A stretch of DNA of 64,000 nt, taken from NCBI GenBank assembly GCA_022264855.1, contig JABYQU010000017.1, positions 1 through 64,000 on the forward strand, read 5' to 3'. The notes under the pieces were generated by a model that had not been told where the DNA came from, ran no database searches, and was given only the letters and a program-made list of their open reading frames with translations. The stretch's first letter is position 1. The number at the start of each line of letters is the position of its first letter. The DNA is from Lenzites betulinus. Its lineage: Eukaryota > Basidiomycota > Agaricomycetes > Polyporales > Polyporaceae. A program made the translations under genes and the position numbers. Below, one piece after another: positions 46,296 to 56,152 of this stretch.

Positions 46296-46326
46296 GAACG
46301 TGGTCCGAAGCGACGTTGAAACCACG
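46286..46326 (+). promoter_or_regulatory. Probable -1 frameshift site of the second gypsy element
   Basis: G GGT TTT (46286-46292) is in gag register right before the TGA. Six nt after the heptamer a stem CGTGGT (46299-46304) / ACCACG (46321-46326) can form. The -1 frame is open into protease. No clear second stem was found. Confidence 0.55.
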
Positions 46327-46756
46327 CACGCAGGTCCGTGCAGTAATTATGGCAGACATCACCAAGCAATCCATGAGGATACCGCTGGCCATAATCGTGG
46401 ACCGAATCGTCGAAACCCAAGCCCTTATCGACACGGGAGCACAAGACTCCTTTGTGGACTATCGATATGTCCTAGAAAAGAAACTGCCGATACAACCCCT
46501 CAAGGTCCCTATACGAGCCCTCAACGCCGATGGAACCCCAAACAAGCAAGGGACAATCAAAAACTGTTCAGTCCTAGAAATCGAAGCTGGAGGACATCGA
46601 CATCTTGTCCGCATGCTCGTCACCTCTCTAGGAAAGGAGAAGATCATCTTAGGGCTTCCTTGGCTACAAAGGGTCAACGCCGAAATTGACTTCACCCGAG
46701 GCTCCCTTCACATCGACCCAGCAAAAGTGAATCTACAACTCTCTGAACGTTTGTGA
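46290..46756 (+). CDS. Protease part of pol, ends at an in-frame TGA
   Basis: The -1 frame holds the aspartic protease ALIDTGAQDSFVDY (about 46418-46460) and ILGLPWLQRVNAEIDF. TGA at 46754-46756 stops it in the same frame as the following reverse transcriptase, so pol is split by one codon. CGA to TGA by deamination is a simple explanation; readthrough is the alternative. Confidence 0.75.
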
Positions 46757-49700
46757 CAGCTCTGGTTTCCAGAACAGAACCACTTCACTGGACGAATCAT
46801 GCGGAAGACAACCATAGAAGATATTCCTGAAGACAGTATGCGCCAACAGTCGGAAGAAGGCAGCACCATTGCACAACAGGACACTATGAAAGCACCCTTT
46901 GCGGAACTACCCACGCCAAATGACAAGCACCAAGAACAATGCACTGACAATCTGATACTAGCGTACCTGGACAAGACCATTGAGCACCACGGGGACTACC
47001 TGAAGCTAGGAGACAAACTCACCACAGAAGACCCTCAAGAGGAACAAGACCAGCGAGTCCGTCCCCGCCCGCGAGTAGGACGAATCTATCGAGCACCGGA
47101 AGGAACAAGCTTCATCTACTCTATGAATCTCTGGATATGGGCCAAGATCAACCCAGCTATGGCGCTTGCACAACAAGCATCCGGGAATAACCAGAAGATC
47201 CTATCTGAAGCATACCAAGAATTTGCATCGGTATTTGAGAAGAAAGCGGCGGAACGATTCCCATCCTCAAGACCCTGGGACCATGCCATTGAACTGAAAC
47301 CGGATTTTGTGCCTAAGGATTTCAAACCATATCGGCTGTCTCCACAGGAACAACAAGCAGCCGACGAATTCATCGATGAAAACCTAAAGAAAGGCTATAT
47401 TCGCAAATCCAAATCCCCAATGGCATCACCACTATTCTTTGTTGGCAAGAAGGATGGATCTTTACGGCCATGTCAAGACTACTGCTACCTCAATGAAGGA
47501 ACCATCAAGAATGCATACCCGCTCCCGCTAGTAGCCGAACTGGTTGACAAGTTGCAAGGTGCCAAGGTCTTCTCCAAATTAGACCTGCAATCAGGCTACA
47601 ACAACGTGCGAATCAAGGACGGTGATCAATGGAAAGCAGCTTTCAAGACCCACCGTGGACTATTCGAACCCATGGTCATGTTCTTCGGACTATGCAATTC
47701 CCCAGGAACCTTTCAGGCAATGATGAACGCCCTATTCAAAGACATGATCGACAAAGGATGGCTTGTGATCTACATGGACGATATCCTCATCTTTTCGAAG
47801 GACCAGAAGACACACGAAGAACGGACACGAAGGGTGCTGCAAAGGCTACAAGAAAATGACCTGTTCTTGAAGCTGAAGAAATGCACTTTCGACGCACCAG
47901 AAGTGGAATATCTTGGGATGATGATCCGGGAAAACCAGGTAGCCATGGACCCTATCAAGCTGAAAGGCATCCAGGACTGGAAAGAACCCACTGACGTCAA
48001 AGGGGTATGGTCGTTCTTGGGCTTTGGCAACTTCTACAGGCGTTTTATCGATCACTTTTCGGATATTGCAAAACCGCTGAACGACCTAACCCGAAAGAAC
48101 ACCAAGTGGGAATGGACACCAGCCTGTCAGCAAGCCTTTGACACCCTGAAGAACAGATTCACCACAGCACCCGTCCTGTTAATGCCTGACACCTCCAAAC
48201 CATTCTTCATCGAATCAGACACATCGGACTTTGCATCAGGAGCTGTCCTCCGACAACGAGACGAAAATGGCGACCTCCATCCATGCGCATACCTGTCCAA
48301 AGGATTCAACGAAGCAGAACGAAACTACGAGATCTATGACAAAGAACTCCTAGGAATAATCCGATCTCTACAAGAATGGTGCCACTACCTCCTCGGAGCA
48401 CCTCATCCAGTACAAGTCCTTTCTGACCACAAGAACCTGACCTACTATCGTGATGCCCACCGGCTGAACCGACGGCAAGCAAGATGGCTACTCTTCCTAT
48501 CAGAATTCGACATCCAGCTACACCACGTCCCAGGAAAAGACATGATCCAATCCGACACCCTGTCCAGACGACACGACCTTGGCCATGACAAGAAGAACGA
48601 CAATAATGACTGCGTCCTCCTACCCGAACATCTCTTCGTCAGGATGATTGACTCCGAACTGCAAATACGCTTCAGAGAGTTCGTCATCAAAGACCAGATA
48701 TTCCAAGCAATACACATGGCGCTGAAGACCGGAACACTTCCCCCCATCAAATCCGCACTATCAGATTGGGAAGAACGGGACGGAATGGTATTCTTCAAGA
48801 ACAGATGCTACGTCCCCGCTGATGAACAACTTCGGAGAGACCTAATCCAACGCTACCATGACACCCCGGCAATGGGACACCCCGGACGCTTCAAAACACT
48901 AGAACTCCTACGACGCGACTACTGGTGGCCGGGAATGCACACTATGGTGTCTCGCTACGTGGAAGGGTGCGCGGAATGCCAGCAAAACAAGATCAATACA
49001 CATCCCACCACACCACCGCTGAACCCCATCTCGGCTGACGGCGTCACACGACCCTTCCAGCAAGTCTCTGTCGACTACATCACCGATCTACCGACATCCG
49101 ATGGTTTTGACTCAATCATGGTCATGGTAGACCACGGCCTTACAAAGGGGGTAATCCTTACACCATGCAACAAGACCATCGACGCCATCGGAACAGCCGC
49201 GCTCATGTATCAAACCGTATACCGACGTTTTGGCCTTCCAGAAAAGATCATCTCCGACAGAGGACCACAATTCACATCACACGTCATCAAGGAACTAGGA
49301 AGACTCCTGAAGATCACACTGTCTCTCAGCACCGCATATCACCCACAGAGCGACGGACAAACGGAACGAGCCAATCAAGAACTCGAAGTCTATCTCCGGA
49401 TCTTCTGCACTGGACGACCAGACACCTGGTCAAGACATCTGATCGACGCAGAAGTAGCGCACAATCAACGAGCCCATGCAGCCAGAAACGCCTCTCCCTT
49501 CTACCTCATGATGGGATACAACCCGTCCTTGATCCCTATTGCCTACCCAAGGACCAATGTCCCCCTGGTACAAGACTGCCTAACCGACCTGCAAAAGGCA
49601 CGTGACGAGGCGCTAGCGGCACATGAGCTAGCCCGGCAGATAATGAGGGACCGCATTATGGGAAAGTTCATCCCCTTCAAGAAAGGGCAGAAAGTCTGGC

Positions 49701-49949
49701 TCAAAGGCAAGAATTTGAAACTGTCATACGCCACCAGGAAGCTTGCGCCCAAACGAGAAGGACCATTTGAAATCCTCGAAGTCATCAGCACCCTCAATTA
49801 CCGTCTCAAGCTACCTGAAACATGGAAGATCCACCCCGTGTTCCACGCAAGTTTCCTCACCCCTTATAAGGAAAACGACACACACGGCCCCAACTACACG
49901 CGCCCTCCACCTGATCTGATCGACGATCAAGAAGAATACGAAGTCGAGG
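46757..49949 (+). pseudogene. Pol of the second gypsy element: RT, RNase H, integrase; C-terminus missing
   Basis: First ATG at 46799. Reverse transcriptase has [28 protein letters not shown] and YMDD (47771-47782). The usual MPFGL reads MFFGL, a likely damaging change. RNase H has [15 protein letters not shown] and [12 protein letters not shown]. Integrase has [19 protein letters not shown] with CAECQQN, then [17 protein letters not shown] and [11 protein letters not shown] with D, D and E in place. The frame runs into the neighbouring LTR, whose first bases supply the stop (49952-49954). A chromodomain, expected after EEYEVE, is absent. In a complete element this protein would copy and integrate the RNA; here it is truncated. 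Confidence 0.88.
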
Positions 49950-50245
49950 TGTAAGAATGACGGGGTAGGTGCCTTACTGGGCTCCTATCCCTTGGGTACT
50001 CTGGTCCGGGCTCGTATTTGGGCTCGGCGTACTCGTAGGGATGGTGGAGGGTAGTAAGGACTTACCCTCCACCAGGCGCCCGAGTTCCGAATACTCGGGA
50101 CACCGTACGCGGTGGCATTACATACATGCGGCTATCCGCGCGCTAATATGCGCGCGTGTACGTATGGTCCGATTCCGTATATTTTAGTTGTGCGTTTCGC
50201 ACAACTAAAGGATCCTGTAGGAGCGCAGGATACGCGCTCCTTACA
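49950..50245 (-). mobile_element. Hairpin-rich LTR (3' LTR of the minus-strand element)
   Basis: 296 bp with TGTAAG/CTTACA inverted ends. Perfect hairpins follow one another: stems at 50043-50053/50063-50073, 50079-50085/50093-50099, 50101-50105/50110-50114, 50137-50143/50150-50156, 50083+100 to 50194/50198-50209 (12 bp, 3-nt loop) and 50219-50226/50234-50241. A purine tract on the minus strand borders it, marking it as the 3' LTR. Confidence 0.8.
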
Positions 50246-50258
50246 CTCTCCCCCACTA
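50246..50258 (-). promoter_or_regulatory. Polypurine tract of the minus-strand element
   Basis: Minus strand reads AGTGGGGGAGAG directly before the LTR start TGTAAGG. Confidence 0.65.
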
Positions 50259-50588
50259 GACCTGATCCCAGGTCTACAGCTGTATAGTAAAGAATATAAA
50301 TAGTATATATTTTTTGAGGGCCACAAATAGCAGTGGCCATTACGCCTATGATACACAGAAGTCGTCGTGGCGTCCGACGGTTCATGGTAGGGGTCACCGA
50401 TAGGTGACCCTGCGTCTGGGTGTACGAACCGTGCTCGACGAGGCTGACGGTAAGAGGCGGCATGCCCGATAATATACTCGTCCACCAATTTCGGTGGGGT
50501 TATGATTGTTGATTAGCCAATAGTAGTCGACGCAGGTGGGGCAGGCACCTGCGCGGTGATAGTATCATGGGCGGTGAACCACATAGGT

Positions 50589-51290
50589 TCACGACGCCAT
50601 GGACGTAGCATCGTCGTAAGGAGGGGGAGCATCGCCTCCCGGCTCTCCTTGAGTCTCTTGACGAGCCCCTGCGTCACCCATTTCGGTGACCGGGGCCGTG
50701 GTGGTGGGCGCAGCCTCGCCCTCCTCGACCTCCATGTTGTCGTTCGACGCGTGAGCTGGAGGGGGAGGAGCGGGGTTAGCGGCCGGAGCCTCGTTGGTAG
50801 CGGTCGACGTGGGTGTCGCCGCTATGTTTAGGGATTGGGGAGGGGGTACATTGACCACCTCCGATACAGAGTGTATGCCGGGGAGAGCCGTGATAGGTTC
50901 CCCGGGAGTGATTCCTTCGCGAGCGGCGCGGGATCGCGCGGCCGCGTCGCGGTGCTCGTCTGCCCACTCGATGGTGACGCCTAGTCGGGCGTACCAGAGT
51001 GCGACGTGAAACAGGGACAGCGCGTCCTCTGCGAAGCTGCCGGGATATGCCTGCGTGGTGCTCTCGGGGCTGACAGGGTACTGTCCCGTCAGAATGATGT
51101 GACGGTACAGGCCCGGCACTGAGAACAATACGTTCGTCAGCGAGAGCCACCGTCCGCGTTCAGACGGGGTTACACGGCGCGTCAAAGCGCGGCGACCCAT
51201 CTGGTGGAACTCGACGTGGACCAGTTGCGGCCGACCATCGGGGCGACCGTCATCCACGACGGACGAGACGACGGGTAGTTCTTCATCCAC
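50589..51290 (-). CDS. Second reading frame of the gag-like protein (minus-strand element)
   Basis: 233 open codons with a folded-looking part (RVTPSERGRWLSLTNVLFSV, then SLFHVALWYARLGVTIEW) and an Ala/Pro/Thr-rich acidic tail. It overlaps the upstream frame by about 109 nt in the -1 frame and is probably the continuation of one gag-type protein, reached by frameshifting or broken by an indel. I found no canonical slippery heptamer in the overlap. No family is recognised. Confidence 0.5.
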   Translation of the reverse strand: MDEELPVVSSVVDDGRPDGRPQLVHVEFHQMGRRALTRRVTPSERGRWLSLTNVLFSVPGLYRHIILTGQYPVSPESTTQAYPGSFAEDALSLFHVALWYARLGVTIEWADEHRDAAARSRAAREGITPGEPITALPGIHSVSEVVNVPPPQSLNIAATPTSTATNEAPAANPAPPPPAHASNDNMEVEEGEAAPTTTAPVTEMGDAGARQETQGEPGGDAPPPYDDATSMAS

Positions 51291-52826
51291 TCGCGAAGCT
51301 CCTTCGCGGTGGAGTCCAGCCGTGGCTGCGCGAGCTTCACGTGCGGCTGCTGCTTGGAGCGATACGGCCGTCCTGCAATCGGGTGGTCGTTGCGGGTGGT
51401 GGGCATCGGCAGATGCGCCGTGCTTGTAGGGATTAACCCCGGCGGCGTATATGCAGCCGGGTGGGGCTGGTCTACGGTGGGACCTGTCCGATTGGATGGG
51501 CCACCCGAGGGACCAGCTCGGTCGGGGTTCCGCCAGCTGCTCACCAAGACTTGTAATCCCCGCACGCTGGTCAGTGCGGGGTTGGCGTTGACCTGCGCCA
51601 GCAGATGTTGTATGCGATGCCGCGCCTGACCCATGTCAGTGTGCGAGGCATCCAAGATTTGCCGGGCCTCCTCTTGAGTCATTGGCACGAAGTCGTACCA
51701 ATGGTTGGTGAGCTTGGGGTCCGAGTTCGCCGGTGCGGCTAACTCGTCGTGGGGCCAGTTGGGGATGAGCGACTGATGAGAGGCGGCAGTCGTGCCTGTC
51801 CACGTCATCGTGCCCGGGCGCGGAGGAGCTGGTACTCCTCGACGCGCGTTCCGCATCACTTGCCGACTCGAAATACGCCGCGCCCGTTTGGCGTCGAACG
51901 TAGCCTCGTCTTCCGACGAGAAGTCGTAGTCGACCATGGGGTGCGGGGCCGGCTCTTCCCGCGGCGGCTCGATTCTTTGGGTCTCGGGCGACGTCTGCGT
52001 CGGCCGAGTCGTGGTAGACGATCCTTGTCGGAACATGTCAAATCCACGAACGTCCCCTGCTGATATTGGCGGGGGAAAGCGGGACGACATGTCCTCGCGC
52101 CTATCCCCGCGCCGCACCGTCCTGTCCTCGTTGGGACGGCTGTAAGGTTGGTAACGAGCAGTTTCTGCTCGAGACTCCTGTTGTTTCTTCATATCCTCCA
52201 GCTGCTGCTGGAGTCGATCCTTCTCGTCTTGCAGATCGTCGTACCGCTCGCGCTCGTCGTTGCGCTCGCGACGGTACCGCTCCATCGTCTCACGACGCTC
52301 ATCTGCGAGCTGCCGTGCCTCCTTCAACTGCTCTTGCAGTTCGGCTATACGCCGCTCGTTCTCCGCGGCGTCCCCTCCCTCCTTGGAGCGACTATGCTCC
52401 TCGAAGTACTGCCAGAACCGGGCTTGAAGCTGAGCTTGCACGCTCATTTGAGCTTCGCGCAGCGATGGCTCCAACTGCGCGCCCCGAAGATGGCGGATGA
52501 ACTCGGCGCAGATCACGCAGCCCGTCGTATGCGCGACGAGGAGCGGATGCTCTGCTACCGGTCCCCAGGCCAGGTTCATGCTCAGTGGCATGATGGGCGG
52601 CATCCCTGGCATTACGCCCATGGGAGCGACCTGATTTTGGGGCGGAGCAAACGCTGAGACCGACGCCCCATGTGCTTGAGGGTACGCGGGCGGGTACGCG
52701 TAGCCGTATCCCGGCTGCGGATATTGATTCGTAGGCGGTGTCTGCGTTGGGGCACCGCCGTACTGGTACTGGGCCGGATACGGCGCAGGATACCCAGCTA
52801 CTTGCTGATGCACGGCTGGGGCGGCA
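51182..52826 (-). CDS. Gag-like protein of a gag-only LTR element, N-terminus missing
   Basis: On the minus strand the frame begins with a Pro/Tyr/Gln-rich region (QYQYGGAPTQTPPTNQ). A gag-like segment (VICAEFIRHLRGAQLEPSLR) follows. A long coiled coil comes next (from ENERRIAELQEQLKEARQ through DLQDEKDRLQQQLEDMKKQQ), then a charged and Pro-rich region and a segment with PMTQEEARQILDASHTDM. The frame also extends upstream through the LTR fragment into flanking DNA up to 52939. That N-terminus is an artefact of the junction at 52826/52827. No protease, reverse transcriptase or integrase lies between here and the polypurine tract, so the element is non-autonomous. Confidence 0.6.
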
Positions 52827-52862
52827 GGATCCTGTAGGAGCGCAGGATACGCGCTCCTTACA
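52827..52862 (-). mobile_element. 36-bp remnant of the 5' LTR
   Basis: GGATCCTGTAGGAGCGCAGG up to CTCCTTACA is identical to 1-45 (in part) and to 50210-50245. The LTR begins at 52862 on the minus strand and after 36 bp jumps into gag coding sequence, so the rest of the LTR and the leader are deleted. Confidence 0.75.
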
Positions 52863-54436
52863 AGTGCGGAGTCCCTGCGGGTGTGCCTTCCCTCCATTCG
52901 ACAACTGATCAGCTCGGGCAAGTTGACGCTTACCCGCAAGGTGAGCTACTCGACTCCTCTTACTCCATAGTAGGATCAGTGCTAATATAATGAATCTAGA
53001 CTGCCAAGTTCGATATCGCGCTCTTGCAGGACGGGAACATGACCTCCATGAAGTTCGAGCAGGCACTTACACAATACACATCTATCGTAGCGCCAATTGC
53101 ACGTGCTATCAAGAGCCTTGAGGCGACAGATGCTACTGCGGCAGATGTTTTTGTCTTCTGGCTCGGGATTGCATCGACCCTTCGCGACCTTTTTGCACGC
53201 CCTGAAGAAGAGACTGGTATCTCATCCGACCTCGCACAGAAGATCACGGGAATCGTCAACAAGTGGTACAAGGAAATAATCGACCAAGCGCCGACTGACG
53301 TATACTTCACAGCATTCTTCCTGCATCCCAGTGCGTCTTTGTTATTCATAATTAGTACTCTTGTTGCCATTACTCTATGCTGACTGAATGCACTTTACTA
53401 ACAGAGTATGCACGTGCTGACGTCCTTGCGAAGCCCACTTCCCTTTCAAACGCTATCTTTGTACCACCGGCACGGTCTCGTGATGGCCAGCCTGCTGACA
53501 ACGCAGAAGAAGACGACTCGTTGAAGGCACCCATACCGCGTGCCTACCGGCGGGTCAAGGAGTTCCTCAAGACGATGCTGCAAGCCGAGATCAAACTCAA
53601 AGTGCAGCCGCTTGTTCAGCAGCTCGATGAGGCGACTCTCGCGGATGAACTCCGCCATCAGCTCTTGGCCTATGCATGTGGTGAATACCCTTTCACTGCC
53701 CCGGTTGTAGAATCTGCCAAGGAGGGTCATCCAGTCCTTCGATGGTGGATGAGCCTTCAAGATCACCAGCATGCACGTGTGCTATCGGTGCGTCATTTAT
53801 CTATTCCATGCTACTTGATTAGGTCAACTTTAATATGTCACAGATGCTTGCTATCAAACTGTATTCGATTGCTATCAATTCCATGGCAGAAGAACGTACG
53901 GTGTCCAACTTCACATGGTTTAACTCCAAACTTCGAAACAGACAGGAGGTCAAGACCCTTGTCGACATGATTCAAGTTCGGCAGTGGAGCCTACTCCAGG
54001 TAAGTGGGAGTGCCGTGCTCGTGCTAGTTCTGTCTTATTTATAACCACATCGCTCTAGGATTATCCCGAGAGACCGCCTCGTACACATCCAACAGTGCGC
54101 TGGGCCGACATCGACAAGGCCATATTCTCCGCACGTGATGCAGACAGCGCGACCGAAACCAGCAACGAGGACTTCTTTGAAGAATGGCCCTCGGATGAGG
54201 CTGATTCGCCGCAGGATCGCGCTCGCACTCAGCTGTCTGAGGCCGCGCTTGCGGCTGACGACTTCGAGGTTGATGCACTCGCTGACCTGTTTTCGTCCAC
54301 GCTCCGTGGGATGTTGAGTGACCCGTCCGAGGAGCTCACCCAATCGGATGATGAGGGCAGCGGGGAGGGTCCTGACCAAGCCGTAGTGGAGGCGTCCGGT
54401 GTTCCGATGGAGCGCAAGGCGAACTGGAACTGGTGA
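52863..54436 (+). pseudogene. hAT-like transposase, C-terminal relic
   Basis: Spliced exons (joins near 52938-52999, 53328-53405, 53788-53845, 54000-54060) read SSGKLTLTRK, KFEQALTQYTSIVAPIARAI and HQLLAYACGEYPF. Then comes the typical hAT dimerisation segment SMAEERTVSNFTWFNSKLRN with LVDMIQVRQW. An acidic tail follows to TGA 54434-54436. This C-terminal part mediates transposase oligomerisation. Everything upstream, including most catalytic residues, is missing where the LTR fragment abuts. Frames are open and could be transcribed. Whether it is a domesticated fragment or debris cannot be told from sequence. Confidence 0.65.
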
Positions 54437-55118
54437 TCACATATATTCTTTGCTTACAGTTATTAACATGTCATCAATTGTTATCAATCATTTCTAACGT
54501 GTTAATAACACCGGTGTTAATAACTGTTAAGAACCGTGGTGAGAAACGCCCCTCGGAGGGGCCCGAGTTATTAACTGTGTGTTAATGACCCGATGAATTC
54601 TTCACGGTACCCTATATACTACTGCCAGAGAGGATCAGTAGGATGTGCTAGTAGCTTGCGAAGTAGAGTTGCAGTACAAAAAGTTGAACGTACTTATCTT
54701 ATGATAGGATCTGTCTAGCAGTGAACTAGAAAGTGCATCTGAGCGTTGCCTCGCCGGGATGATACGCGAACATGAGTACACAACGAGTCAAGACTTGTCT
54801 TGACGTCACGAAGATGGATAACAAGACTTCGGTCTTATTGACAGAATAATAACTCGAAGAGGACCTTTCTATGACACAGGAGTGGATGCAGGACACGGAA
54901 CACATATACAACACAGAAACTCTACAGGTGGACGCGCACTTCGATGATACATACACACGACCTACGAAAACACGTCAGCCTTGCTAAAGTATTCCAAGTA
55001 AGGAGAATAACCCACTTCACGTATACTGGACCAATGGAAACACAGAACGGTCAACGCCCGGCGATGAACGGCGTAACGTGTACAGCACACAGCCAGAGCT
55101 ATTTCGCGAACCACATTG
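54437..55118. other. AT-richer spacer, possible end of the hAT element
   Basis: TTAATAACACCGGTGTTAATAAC-like palindromic words (54499-54530) and CCCCTCGGAGGGG (54549-54561) suggest a transposon end. No gene is seen. From about 55000 it serves as downstream region of the prenyltransferase gene. Confidence 0.4.
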
Positions 55119-56152
55119 TCAGTCCCAAATGCAACAACGGGAGAATGACCCAGTACGCACGTTATACAGACGATAAGACTTCCGGTCCGCCGCGGCGTTG
55201 TCATACAGCACAAACCGGGCTCCCCCCAAGGCGCCCATCGCGGAAAGCACTGCGCCATGCACGACCGGGGCGTGCCAGTACGCCACCAGGAACGCGGACC
55301 ACATAGCGAGGAGAACGGGCATCGCCCAGCGACTGCTTCGCGGGAACACAATCGGGAGCGTCTTCCGCCCGGTGAGCCGATCGCCCTCCGTGTCCTGGAA
55401 GTCCTGCGCCTGGATCGTCGACACGATCACGAGTGCGTTCAGCACCTGCGCAGCCACCGCCATCGCCTTGTGCTCGCCGCCGGCTGCAAGATAGGTGGCG
55501 CGTTAGTCAGACGTGTTCGGGAGGTCGAAGGATGTTTGCGAACGTACCGTATGCAACGTACGTCGCCCCGGCGTTGAACGCGGCATAGCCCACGGCGTTG
55601 CACATGTTTCTGGGCAGCCATGCGGCGTCCATACCGAGCTCGTTGTGTGCAAGCGTCCCGAGCGCGAGCGCAACGCTAGGCGCAAGGACGCCGTAGTGGG
55701 CCGACACTGAGAGGCAAACCGCGAGCATGGCCCAGCGCAGGCTGCGGGCATTCGCGACGGTGATACGTCCGGACGGGATGGGGCGCCATGGCTTGTTCGA
55801 AGCGTCCTCCTCGGGGGACAAGCATTGGTTCGAGAGGCAGAATTGGAGGAGGTGGAGCCATATCCAGATGACCCGGGGATGATTTGCGAGGTGGAGGACA
55901 TGGGGGCGGCGGCAGTCCCGAAAATGAGCTAGTGTACGGTGAGCAGCTGGTAATGCCTCGTGCATGAGGAGTGGGACTCACAGTGGGGAAAAAGACAGTC
56001 TTGAGGTCAGAGAACGTGAAGAGCCACAGCGTGTATGCGAAGCTGCAGATCTGCCTCCATAGCCGCGATAAGCCAAGGTCAAGGCGCACAGAGTTGACCG
56101 TGAAAGGAGAGGATACGACGGTGGAGTGGAAGATGGTGACGGAGCCGAGCAT
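55119..56152 (-). CDS. UbiA-superfamily prenyltransferase/terpene-cyclase-like membrane protein
   Basis: The minus-strand gene starts at ATG 56152. Exon 1 (to about 55981) encodes SFAYTLWLFTFSDLKTVFFP. Exon 2 carries the first Asp-rich-type motif NQCLSPEEDASNKPWRPIPS, followed by hydrophobic helices. Exon 3 (from about 55488) carries the second motif DFQDTEGDRLTGRKTLPI and further membrane helices to the stop near 55119. UbiA enzymes bind prenyl diphosphate through these two motifs with magnesium, inside membranes. Fungal relatives make meroterpenoids or cyclise sesquiterpenes. The exon 1/exon 2 join gives LIFGTAAAP in a frame one base off from the conserved VIWIWLHLLQ frame (C run near 55890). 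That points to a 1-base indel, a sequencing error or an alternative splice. Substrate unknown; no biosynthetic cluster is visible. Confidence 0.75.

Larger units (their letters stand above)
44460..49949 (+). mobile_element. Second Ty3/gypsy retrotransposon, 3'-truncated
   Basis: A 5' LTR, self-primer site, gag, -1 frame protease and pol are present. Pol breaks off at EEYEVE, where related elements begin their chromodomain. The neighbouring LTR at 49950 replaces the rest, and no 3' LTR remains. One in-frame TGA splits protease from reverse transcriptase. The copy is therefore inactive. Confidence 0.88.

Noticed and set aside
51182..51290. Programmed -1 frameshift in the gag-only element
   Set aside because: The overlap is in the -1 frame but I found no X XXY YYZ heptamer in register; a simple indel explains it as well.
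52827..52939. N-terminal 37 residues of the 585-codon minus frame
   Set aside because: They read through flanking hAT-relic DNA and the LTR hairpin; the fusion is a junction artefact.
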